Assembly (NCBI GenBank): GCA_030386875.1
Contig: CM059573.1
Location: 26,453,891-26,517,890, forward strand
Length of the DNA stretch: 64,000 bases
DNA from: Morinoia aosen
Lineage: Eukaryota > Arthropoda > Malacostraca > Amphipoda > Talitridae
Direction of reading: 5' to 3'
Shown: positions 45,758 to 57,900 of the stretch, piece by piece
Layout of the letters: every line of letters begins with the position of its first letter
How positions within the stretch are numbered: position 1 is the first letter of the stretch
The notes under the pieces: model-generated
The model's input: only the letters and a program-made list of their open reading frames with translations
Told to the model about the DNA's origin: nothing
Databases searched by the model: none
Made by a program: the position numbers and the translations under genes

Positions 45758-47579
45758 CTGAACGTGGAACACAGCAAGAGATTCAGCAACAGAAATCTCT
45801 TGAAATAAGGTTTAATACATTTTTCGTACTGACGTTTGTCGAGAAACGATGTAGAATACAATAAAATGCACTTTAAAAGTGTTTCGCTGAAAGTTGAACG
45901 ACCTATTCAAAAAGGGAACTTCGTTAGGAGACAGTTCTACAGTATGTACAAGAAGCAGGGATATCATTAGACGGGCGAGACAGAGTAGAATTGCCAAGGT
46001 CTAGGCAAATAACGAAGGCACGGCAAAATACCCAAGGCTTCCTTAAACTCCTACGCAAACTCTAACACCAAGGACAGTTAAAACATAACCATAGCGCTCA
46101 GTGAAATATGAGGCTCTCAAGTTGAATAGCGAAGGCACAATTGAAGAGTCATTATTGCAATATTATCATCCAAATTGTTAAACGAGGCCTGAGCAGCGCT
46201 AGGCTCGTAGCAGCGCTCTTGACCAAAGAAGAATATGAAAAAACATACTCAAGCAGGAGTGCGACGAGAACACAAGTCGGCTACACCTCTGCAGTGACTA
46301 CCCTCTTCTGAAACAAGAATTCACGTAAATGTTATCACAGCGTTGCTTCGTTCGCACGAGGCAGCTCGGTGTTCTTGGTGAATTCTTAAGTTCTCTTGTG
46401 AAGCGCTTTACAAGTTCCTAAACATTCTTGAATGCATGAATTCTATTCAACATTCAAAATACGATGAAAGACAATTCCGAGGAGGTTAAAGCGAGCTAAA
46501 ACAAGTTGTAATGAGCGAAGGCAATCCTGAAACGCCCACACAATATGAAAATGAAGATAAACATCAGAGAAACAAAATGTAAATACCAATCAGAAACATA
46601 GGAGCGACAGGTCTTTCATTCCTGTGAGAGATATAATTTTCAATCAGGCTGGACAACAGTACACAATCAGGCTGTTTATATATTGAAACTTAAACTGCCC
46701 AGATATTGTTATCTAGAAACGTATTCCAACAGAGCAGCACCTCAACAAAATTTGTCAGGTAGTAGAAAAAAACGCAATTTGAAGGATGAAATTACATGTG
46801 AGACTACTACAACTTCACGATGAGCCGATTGAATTGTAATTAACTCAGCATCCGCAGTCGATTTGAAGTTCTACAGGGAACTTAATAATATATGCGTGTC
46901 AGCCGATCCGCTATGTTGCTTATCGACTCTGAACTAATTATTTGACCTTTTCCTCACACTTAAACGCTATTGTAGGCACATTAACCATTGTAACCATTGC
47001 AGTTTACATATCAAATATTAATGACTGAGAATTGAGAATTACTGCTACTTACCTAATTTTGTTCACTTGAATCATATCGTGAACGAAAATACTGCCATCA
47101 CCTTCATACGAGAGTTTATTCTCAAACTGGCGCATTATGTCTCTCTGAAGTATTATTTATTAACTATGATGATCCCTGGTTTCACAGTAGTAACTACACA
47201 CGCTAAAATAGAGGATATAAACATAGTTTCTAGCCGCATAAAATGGAATAACGCTCACATCGGCAGAAAAATTTAGATCATTAGAAATAACTTAATTCAT
47301 TTTCCATGCTGGACATGTCTTTTCTCCCGCCAACGTGTACCTAAGTATATTAGTTTCAACAATACATGAGAGAAGAAAAGTAGTGATATCTTATGGCACG
47401 TCCACAATCGTAATTAAAATTATTGTTTTCGTTTGCGGACACATCATGGTTCATTTCGGCGCAGTAGAGATAGATCTTTCTACTGCAAAGCTTGAGCTCA
47501 TTAAATATCGACTAATTTAATGAAAGCGATGCATACCATTATACATATCTCCCATTTTAATGCGACCATATACTATTGC
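45758..47579. other. AT-rich non-coding stretch
   Basis: No supported gene. Short frames at 45812-45997, 47067-47276 and 47335-47520 lack motifs. Confidence 0.4.
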
Positions 47580-47585
47580 TTTATT
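47580..47585 (-). terminator. candidate polyadenylation signal
   Basis: AATAAA on the minus strand, about 450 bases after the stop codon of the protease-like gene. No nearer AATAAA was noticed. Unproven. Confidence 0.25.
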
Positions 47586-48031
47586 GTGCACGACCGGATT
47601 TTACGCATTACATTAAGATTTAATGAATAATCTATTCGAAGCAAAATCTTACGAAAACCGAGTCGTAGTGAAAGTTGGGCATGAGAAAACAGAATTTTTC
47701 CAGCACTACAGCGAAAAATAAAGCAACTATATTTTTTTACTGAACTGGCATGAAATGAGATTGAGATGGTTAACCCACGTTACCTTTCATTTCTCTCATA
47801 GTTAACGGCCGTACCATTTGAAGTTAAACTTGCCCATGCGCACGTAAAAATATCTAGTAGAATTATTAGAGCGAGCACATCACGCAACAAATGGGAAGGT
47901 AGAGTCAATATGCCAGCATGCCTCAGAGCCCAGAAATATGATCTACGAACGGTGATGAACAGTAGTCTGGTAATTTTGAATATCACAAAAATCAATGAAT
48001 ATTACAAACAAACTTAAAAGGTAAGCTTGTG

Positions 48032-48955
48032 CTATGATGTTCCATTAAGTGCCAACAGTAATGGTGAAAAGGGCAACGGACGAGGTGTAATGGACGTAGA
48101 AACATCAGGAGAAGAAGATGAAAGCTGAGGATCTTTTGAAGTTGAAGACGTCGATGAGGACACTGACGATGATACTGACAACGCTGACGGAGTTGATGAT
48201 AATGAAGAAGTAGGGGATAGTATAAGTAAAGGGTCAGGGTCTTCGGGGTTTAAAGAGGATTCAGACGCATGAGTTGTTACTGAAAATGAAGTGTTACGTG
48301 AAGGAGCAGCATGTTGTACAGCGGAAACAGATGGTTCGTTGGCGGTCAAGTCAGTTGAACTCATAATCGTGGAAGTATGGCTAGCCACCGGTATTTCTGT
48401 ATTTTCAGCCGTTTTAATGCTGTCATCGTCGATGGTTTCACCTCTTGACTCTCTAGCGGCATCTCCCTTGATATCAGCTGACATGCTGTCAATCATAGTT
48501 TCAGTCCCAACACCACGGGTATCAGCAGGGTTCGTTGTCTCGCCGATAAGAGGTGCAACAACAGTCTCTACTGATCTGGGAGCGAAAATTGCATCCACAT
48601 TTTGTAACTTATCTGAATTTTCGTCTGCTACTGTAACTTCTTCACCGTCAGCGTCGGCAGGAGCAGAACCCACATCGTCAGCTTCGGATTCTGCAAGAGC
48701 AACAGTTTCTTCTTCGACGGCTGAGGCTCGGGCCTCATGCACCTCCACTGAAGTTTTGGCGGAGGTTGTCCCAAGAACAAACTTAGGGCTTTTGGCCATT
48801 CCGACGGTGTTCAGGATCCACGTTTCCAGGGCGCCTGTGGCTGTAAAAATGGCGGGATGCTTGGCGGTGCCGCAGTTGCTGTGATGGCTGAGGAGGCCCT
48901 CTAGGCGCCAAGTGCCGTCGCTGGACTGACACATCAAGGGACTGCCTTCATCGCC
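48032..48955 (-). CDS. pseudoprotease gene, last exon (dead active site and tail)
   Basis: 307 codons and TAG after a TTACAG acceptor. It starts GDEGSPLMCQ, where active proteases have GDSGGPLVC, and continues LEGLLSHHSNCGT and a final helix ETWILNTV. Then comes an unusual tail of about 250 residues: first Glu/Ala/Asp-rich, then Ser/Thr-rich (SSTSSTSKDP), ending PLPFSPLLLALNGTS. The short end is not a convincing GPI or membrane signal. Confidence 0.88.
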   Translation of the reverse strand, partial: GDEGSPLMCQSSDGTWRLEGLLSHHSNCGTAKHPAIFTATGALETWILNTVGMAKSPKFVLGTTSAKTSVEVHEARASAVEEETVALAESEADDVGSAPADADGEEVTVADENSDKLQNVDAIFAPRSVETVVAPLIGETTNPADTRGVGTETMIDSMSADIKGDAARESRGETIDDDSIKTAENTEIPVASHTSTIMSSTDLTANEPSVSAVQHAAPSRNTSFSVTTHASESSLNPEDPDPLLILSPTSSLSSTPSALSVSSSVSSSTSSTSKDPQLSSSSPDVSTSITPRPLPFSPLLLALNGTS

Positions 48956-51900
48956 CTGTAACGAAAGTTTCTGTGAGAAAGTAAACTTGTCGATAACGAG
49001 TACTCAATCTTTAAATCATTTTCCTGTAATCCTCAAAATATAAATGAGAATGAATAATTTGACAGATTACGAATCTTCAGATCTCAAATAAAGAAAATTC
49101 CGAGCAAATAGAGTATTCGGAGATACAGTTGGTGTTACGTCACTATCATTTTACAGAACTTCAGCTGGATTAAACTGTACCCGATGTAACGGGGGCACTG
49201 TACGAACGTAGCTCAGCATACGAGATAAAAATTAAAATTTTACCGGTTAAATTACTACGAATTAAAATGCAAACAATAACACCTACAAAAAAAGGATTGT
49301 GTATGCATTTATTTTATGAGATAATTGCCTAAAACCGAATTCATGAAAATTTAGTGATAACAATACTATGATATAAACTTTAGAGAATTTAGATAAAAAA
49401 TAACAGGGTGTCTAAAGATATTTCACTTCCAAATTTTACTACTTTTCTACAGCTTTTTGCCACTTTCAACAGCAAAAATTACTACCTATTTTTACATCTT
49501 GATTGTTGTCCAAACTTCCAGAAGTAATCAGTCTATAATGAGTAGTTTCATTCAATAATACACGCAATAACAAATGTTCGAAAAAGTTCCCAAGTTCTGG
49601 ATACTTAAAATTCTGAATACAATATTTGATACTGAATAAAGCAACCAATGCATAATTGCAAAAAATCACCCAAATTCTTAATGTAGCCCATCTTAAATGG
49701 ACTCCAACAAATGTTTGGCAAAGGCCCTGTCATAACATCTTTAAACAATGAGAGCAACTGTTCATCATAAGCAAAAAAATAAACTGACTGGAAACCAGTA
49801 GCCACCAAGGGCTTGTCAAATCTCCTTACAGGAATATTGCCCCAAAAACTGCGGCAAATTATTGATTCTGGGAGAAAATTTGAAAAAATCTTTATATTTT
49901 CGTACATATGTAGATTACTTCCAATTTTCAGTAAATTATCTCATTTCACAATTTTTTACTACCTTGATGAGTAAAATAGCGCCCTGAGACCAATTTTTAC
50001 TACTTCTTACTTCCTTTTTTCCTACTTTTCAAATTTTACTATTACTACTTTTTACTACTTTACTACCTAGTAGACACCCTGTTAAATCTTCGGGTATACT
50101 TTTTTAAAGAACGAATGACTCCAGCGTAGATTGAGCTTCAATGATGCTTTCAGCGAGTATCGTACTCGTACCTTCCACTTATGGCATCGATTATGAATAA
50201 TTCCTTCTGTATAATGGAGTACTACTAAGATTTGTCTAGAAGAGATTTTATCATACGGAACTCGGAATATTGAACTTAGACCTCTGCTATTCGATATAAA
50301 ACTCAACACTTATTTCATTTTCAGCACAACTTCAACTCATATCGAAGTAGGGACATAAATTTTTACCTCTGTCAAAATTTATACACATAAATCCTAGTAC
50401 ATCTTAGTGTATCACCTCCGACTAAATTTCAAGCGATATGAAAAGTTAAATCACGAATTCACGTTTCGAACGGCAAAAAAAAAAAAATATTAAAAAAATG
50501 GGCTGTGTGTGGAGTTTGCGAATAGATTATAATTATTTCAATAAGTCTAAACGACTTCGCTTCTGTTTTTCAATTCTTTATTAATTGGTAGTTCGTGCGA
50601 GTAACCACTTTTAAGCCTAAGAAAGCGAAACATTTATACGAAGTAATGCTGACGTACACTGTCTCATGGTTGGCACACTTATGTGTGTCGTATAAACCCA
50701 TGACACAAAAATGTCGCAACACATAGATTGATGCTGCAAAATGATGACACTTTTGTTGGTCAGCTTTTAGTCAAGTTGACACAGAAAAGTGGGTCAATTT
50801 TGTAAAAGAAAAAATTTCTGACGGTTTTCGTTCCATGAACGCAGGTGACCCATTTGTATACTCAATTGTACTTTATTTCTCGCTCAGCTATATATTTATA
50901 AAACTCAGATACGCTGATTGGTTTTCTTGCTCGCTTGGTTGGATCGTAGTCACCGTCTAGGCGCAGTTGCTAGTGAGATCATTGGGCAAAGTTTGAAATT
51001 TCCCGTACGCTGTACAGTATTGGCAAATAGATACTTATTATGGATACTTATTTTTCGAGAAACATTTCCATAAATTAACTTTCTCAGCAACGTAACGTAG
51101 AGAGTCACTAAAAGTCTATAAGATCTAAACGTAAGCGCCGAATGCTTTTCGGTTAAATTTTTTCTATTCCTCTTAGTGAATCTTTATTTATAACTTAATT
51201 ATATTTCATTCTTTCTTTCGAACTTCTAACGTAATTTTCATAACCAAAGGCTTTCTTTGTTAATAATTGTTTAATTCTCTTAACTTTTGTCTAACTCATA
51301 TTACAGTTGACTGTCATAAGAAGTCGAAAACAAGAGCAGTAAAACCTCATAACAAATTTCAAATTTCCAACCCTTCAGGCCCAGGTAAGCAGTTTAGGGG
51401 GCTTACAAAGTCATGAAACCGGTGAAAAAAACCGAAAATGCACGTCTCAACGAGAGAAGCTCGCCAGTACCACCACGTAAGAACTAATGCTTCAGCCCCG
51501 ATGAAATTCCTATCGAAGTTACCATAAAGCTATAGGTAGGACCTAATATTAGCCGCCGAACAATGAAAAGAATTTTCAAGCCCAACCTGGAAACATTTTA
51601 GTGTTTCGAAAAACCCAAGACAATTTCACTCTAAATAGACTCACGACAAAACAGAGGTAAAAATTTTACTCAGTCTTCCTTTAGACGACAGCCAGCCAGC
51701 CAGCCACAAGGAGTATGCTTACGGTTAAGAAAGTTTTCAGTACTCAAAATACCTGATTTAGAATTCAGCACAAACAAAGAGTCAGGAAAACAGCTCTCAT
51801 TTCTAAAGCGCTTAGGGAATTATTATGTTCTTTATTGGCTCGGTTTGGTAGATTAGATTCAGAAACTCCTCTGACATTCACAGACGCAGAATTAACAAGT

Positions 51901-54900
51901 AGGTTTCGTGTTCTCACTACTGAACTACGTCTTCTAACACTACCCTACTAACTCGTAATTTTTACTAGGAGAATGGCATGGTGTTCCTTGGCCATCTGGT
52001 TTTCTCATGTCAATTCGATGGACTCAGACATTACGTTCACTCAAAAAAAGTGAAGTGCATTCTCACTTCCATTCGAATCGAATTTCCCCGATACCCTCCA
52101 CGGTCCGAAATCTGAACACACAATGTTCTTTATTCCAAGGTTATTCCACTATATCGTCGCGTTAAATCCACCGTCTGACTTCATTTCGAAAAATAACGTG
52201 ATAGCACAATGTCTACAAACATTTTCATCCTAACAAAACATGTTTCGTAATTTATTCGATGTAGTTGAAGAATAAGATCTGATTTTGCATATATAAGCTC
52301 ATCCCACTCTGTGCACACGTTGTTTTTCCTTGTATATTAATCTGACTCAAATATATTATCCAAAACACTGGAGTAGACGAAAGGATGGAAGCTAGGGTAT
52401 AAAACGAAGCAGTTTTTGGAGCACATAAAGTATTATCGAGTATTTTGCTCTAAGGCAAACCTGAGCCGAGCCAATAATCTTTAATACTAAGTACCAAAAG
52501 CTAATCATACGCTGTGTCGTAACATAGAATTACCTAGGCCGTACTCCACTGTCATGCTAGAGGAATTACCTTCGGAATAAAATCATCAGACATCAATTTT
52601 TAAAAAATTATGATAGCTTAAAATATGTCACGATCTAAACTAAACTAAAAGAGCATATGTCACATGCAAAATGAACGAATTTTTCGGAGAAAAAATTATA
52701 ATTTCCGAAGTAAAGCGATTGAAAAGATGCATTTTGACTCTGAAAGTATCCATTACTTCCCTGAAACAGTGATCGAGTCTTGCAGTTGAGAATAAGTTTC
52801 TAGCTACAAGGATGCAAGCACACGGAAGAAGTCTCGCATGACAAAGAGTAAGTCCAGAATCACTGGGAGATAAGGGTAGGTCAAAGCAGCCTCACGTGAC
52901 ACGGGGCAGGCTGGAGAGCGTCGAGCTGAGCGCACATGTGCGCGCTGGAGAGGCGTCCTCTGTAGTGCGTCGAGTTGCACTCCGTCAGGTTGACATGCGA
53001 TGCGCCGGGTAGGGTCTGCAGCTGCAGCCAGAAGGGCGGGCCGCGCTCTGCAACACCACGAACACGCTTATGACGTGCTTTACAGGACTGTGCGAAGTGG
53101 CAGCCAAAATATATTTATTTTAGATTAGATACAAAAGCTATCAATACAATCATAGATAAAAAGTTAGACTTTCTTTTTCATGAATTCCATGATAGAAAAA
53201 TTCTGCACACTCAGAAAATCGAAATTGCGATTAGAAATTATAAAATGAAACTGAACAACACAATATCGCTGAAACTGCGAATTACTTCTTTACACAAAAC
53301 ATTCATACAATATTTAGTTGACATCCCTCCAAACGAGTAAAAGACACACAACATTTATCGCTATTCGAGCTCTGCCCCTTTCTGGCAACGCATCCCACAA
53401 CAGCTGTCCTGACAACTTAGCCCTTGAAATTGAGTATCTCAACGGTGTTTCCTCACCCTCAGGAACACGAGGCCTCCAGTTGGCGAAGACACAGGGCCCA
53501 GAGGGAGGGCTGGAGCTGGGGCCCGAGGCTACGCAAACCGAGCGCGTGTGTTGATCTAGACTCAGCGGGGACACGAGGCGGATGAGGGCCAGGTCCCCAG
53601 TCCACAGACCCTCTTGTCGCTTGGCCCCAGGGTATCGCAGGACCTGCACGCATGCGACCATAAAATGTTCTCCGCCGCAGTTCTTTCAACGGATAAAAAA
53701 TCGATTTTTGAATACATTTCTAATAGCTTCTTGCACGGTGAATTTATACCGCGAAGTATTCTTCAGAGTTTATGGTCTAAAGATAGTCCATTTCTCAGCA
53801 TGATGTTATTTTTCATCATGATGTTGGTGACAACTTGATGCCAGTGTCAGTCTCATGATGGTGCTTATTACAACGTTAAAATGTATAATGGACGCTTCAC
53901 ACACCTCAATTTCCGTGGTTGAAATTGTAAAAAATACAAAACGAATGAAGGCAACTCCATGAATTCAAACAGTAACAATTATTTACACACGACTCATTTA
54001 AAACGACTTTACCGATCAAATTTTTACATCGTGAATATATATCAAAGTAAAGTCAAATTGGAAACTGTGATATATTTAGACGGCGTCTAAACAGTGAACT
54101 GAAAAGTTAATCATACACCACGGTTTCCTTCTCAGCCGCGCAAATTTCAGCACAATTTAATATTAGTCGTGAAAAATGAACAATTTTCAAAGAACATTTT
54201 AATTAGTGAACGATGAGTAATACTTTACTTTTCTATTGAAGCCTCTTAATCGATTCCATTTTTACAATAATAACTGCTTATAAATTATGTTTTCGAAATT
54301 TAACATGATTTTTTTATTTTTCAATTGAATTACACTAGAATTATGTATCTATTATTCTGGCGCGGGATCGGTAACATTTATGGAGTTGCAGTCCAATCAC
54401 ACTGGAATGACACGTGCAAGTAGGCCGCTCGTATGCGTTAGTTAGTTAGTTAGTGGTCTAAGATGTATAAATAATTCTATTGAATCTCCTCGGATATCAA
54501 GCTTGAACTTTCATTAAATCAAATGTTATCTCGCAACATCGTGTTTGCACTCACAACCGATTTGAAGTTATTCTATGGAATTTATTTATTTTGCTTTACC
54601 ATAACTCACCCAATCGTCTTGCTAAATGAGCAATACCAATTATCGTTTCTAATTTGATGGTCCGCTTAAACACTCAAGAGATGAATTCTTTCGATACAAG
54701 TTGTGTTCCTTGAAAGAGGACTTGTTGGAAATCAAAACTTCACTCGCATCTTCAGTTTTGGATCTCTTCCTCTGCAGGAGTTTTTAGAATAAAAATTCAA
54801 TCACAGAAATGAGGACAATATTTAACTCAAATTGTCCCTCATATTAAGTATGGAAACACTACTTAAAACCAAAATAAGAATTCACGCAAAAATGAAACAT

Positions 54901-57900
54901 TTTTCCCAAACAATTGTTGAAGAAGGTGATACTTTTTAACGGATTATTTAACGAATTTCTTTTACTACACTGCTAGAAAAATACAAATATTCAACTTCAG
55001 CCAGAATTATTTCAACGTTATCGAGCAAATTTTTTTTTGTGTGGAAGAAAGCACTGACAGCGAAAGTTCACTGCACCCCGTAATGTCTGTAAGATAGATT
55101 TAATACAAATCATGTTATGAAAAACGAAACCTACACTTATTGCATAAGATATCTACGCTATAAGTATAATGAATCAAACAAACCTGGCTGACGTGCTTGA
55201 GCTGAGCACTCGAAGATTTTGTGCTTGGAGCGCCTTCTCCGGTGACCACTGCCCAAGTATCAGGTTTGAGTCCGCCTGGTTGTGAAGCAAGACACGAGTA
55301 CGCCGTGATTAGCCACATGGGCGACAGAACAGATGCTGCACAAGGATGAGTGAACGAGGGAGCTGGAGTAGTGTCAGGGAGTTCGTCTTCTATAGGAGGC
55401 GTGTGAAGCAAGATCGCTAGGGACGGCCACTGAGAAGACTCTTTAAGTGTTGAATCTTTGTTATCTGAAGGAGAATAATCCCACGAACCGCATTCGTCAT
55501 GATGACATGTCAAGTGAACTAAGGCGTCACTTGAGCATTGATCGAGACTGAGTGCGTACTGCAAAGGAGTACGCGATCGAGTGGAAGCATCCGATGCCAA
55601 ACTAACTCTCGGGCGTGGAACAGTAACCCCACTATCGTTAGGTGCTGGACTCTGAGCGCGACGAACTTCTGTGCTGACGCTATTACCTCCCACAAGTTGT
55701 TCGCACACAAGGTCGGACCAAGCTGAGGTCCACCCATCACCACAGACAGAGCGCCAGAGAAAGGCCCCGGACCTAACTTCAAGTCTGCGAGTCGAATTTC
55801 TAATGCGAACACAGCCCCATTCGTCAGAACCATCGGGACACTGGCGAAGACCATCACATAAATGGAATGTGGGGACACAACCTCCTACAGCACACGCTGC
55901 CTCGTCAAGACCAGCACATTCACACCCGCGTTCGTCTTCACCGTGTTCGCAGTCGGTCATGCCATCGCAGCGCCATCCGTTGGGTATACACCAGCCTTCA
56001 GGACACTGGAATTTATCCTTATCGCATTCGGCCTCCTCTTCCACTACACAGTCTCTTTCGTCTGTGTGATTGAAACAATCGGGTTGTCCGTCGCATTGTA
56101 ACGAAAGAGGAAGACAAGGTCCACTTGAAAGGACTGACGGCTCAAGAGCTGTAGATGAAGCATCTTGGAAAGTAGATTCGCATCTGAACTCGTTTTCCAA
56201 ACAACTCCATGTATTACAACCTTGCTCGTCGTCACCACCTGGACAATCCGTGACACCATCACACACCAAACGTCGTGCGACACAATCGCCACTCCAACAC
56301 TGGAAATTAAGGAAACATGAATTTTTCACACAATTATTTTCATCAGACCCATCTGCACAGTCTGGAACTGCATCACAAAGATGAACGTGAGGTAGACAGC
56401 GACCACCACACTCGTGCATGTCATCAGAACACAATCCACTCGGAGCCGCAGTAGTTGAATTTTTATGAGCTGTTTGCACAGGTACGACATTATTGAATGA
56501 CCAAAGAAGTTCAGGGTCACTGGTGGCTGCAGAATCATTAAGTTCTCCTGCTAAAATTTTTTCAACGCTCACTGATTCAGACAGCACCTGGTCTCCATTA
56601 GAAGTTTTGGAAGCCTGTACAGTCCCAGAAACTGTAGAAGTTGAGATAACAGTAGGGAGCGGCGTAGTAGAAGAAGTCGTTGGTACTGGAGGAGGTGTGT
56701 TGTTAGCTAGATTTCCATCATTTACGGCGAGGATTTCGGCTTTTATCACTTCAATCGTACTACCGGTCACAGAATCAGGTGCAGTTGAAAGCGTGTTGTT
56801 TTGGATTTCACTAGGATATTCAAGAGAATTAGGAGTTGTTGAAATAATGGACAAAGGAAGAGTCCTATTAGGTCCATTTTCAACTTCATTGGTGACTTCA
56901 GGTTTTTCACTGAACATTTGTGGAGTTGCAGTTGTAGTATGAACCAACAAGGTTTCAGTAGTATGCGAAGATATCTCATAAGTCTGATTGGCCTGAATAC
57001 GATCAGCTGTTGAGGCTGATGCAGGCGTTTTCGATAGTTCTTCTCCAACAGCATTCGCTCTTAAATCAGAAATAAACTTCTCCGTAGTTGTTGTAGATTC
57101 AATTTTGGCACTTACATCGCTCACAGTAGCAGGTGAAGTAGATGGAGATGCTTTTGAGGTTACATTGATCTGAACCTCAGAAACTATATCGTTAACCTCA
57201 GTTTCTTTTTCCACAGCTTCCTCTATCAAAGTGACATCACTTGAAGAGTTATCATGGGGAGTAAAAACAGAAGACTGATCAACACTCAGCCCAGGAGTTG
57301 TTGATGAGGAAGCAGTTGAGGTTTCAATAGCGACCAAAGTTTTGGGTGTTGTGGAAGTTGAACTTGCTGATAATGTAGAGCTCGCATCGGATGTAGCTGT
57401 TGAAGCTGAAACAGTGGTGGAAGTCATAGATAGCGTCGTCACTTCGAGGGCGGTCGGAGTGGAATTTTCAGCGTTTTCTGCCACCTCCGGAACAAGCATT
57501 GGGATTTCAATTTCATTTGAATCAGGAGATTCAGGAACAACAATTGGAATAGACCCGTTTAAGGTGACTGAAGCATTGGTTGAAGATAAGTCGACTGGCG
57601 TAGTAGTAGTAGAGGCAGACGACTCAGGGGATTTGGTTGTGGACGTCGAAGATTGCTGAAGAGTTGAAGATGCTGTAGACGACTGCTGAGGCGTAGTTGA
57701 ATGAGGAGCCTCCTGGGTCACAGATGTAGAAGACTGTTGAGTAGAAGAATCGGGCAACGGCTTTCCTATATCAGATTCAGTAGAGGGTGACAGCTGATCC
57801 ACGGCTGCAGAAGTAGATGACTGTTGAGGTGTAGATGGGGATGTAGAAGACAGCTGAACTGTGGTCGAGACACCGGTAGAAGACTGCTGAACAGTGGTCG

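Noticed and set aside
56493-57659. Long plus-strand open frames opposite exon 6
   Set aside because: They are antisense shadows of the Ser/Thr-rich coding exon, with repetitive Val/Glu composition and no independent support.
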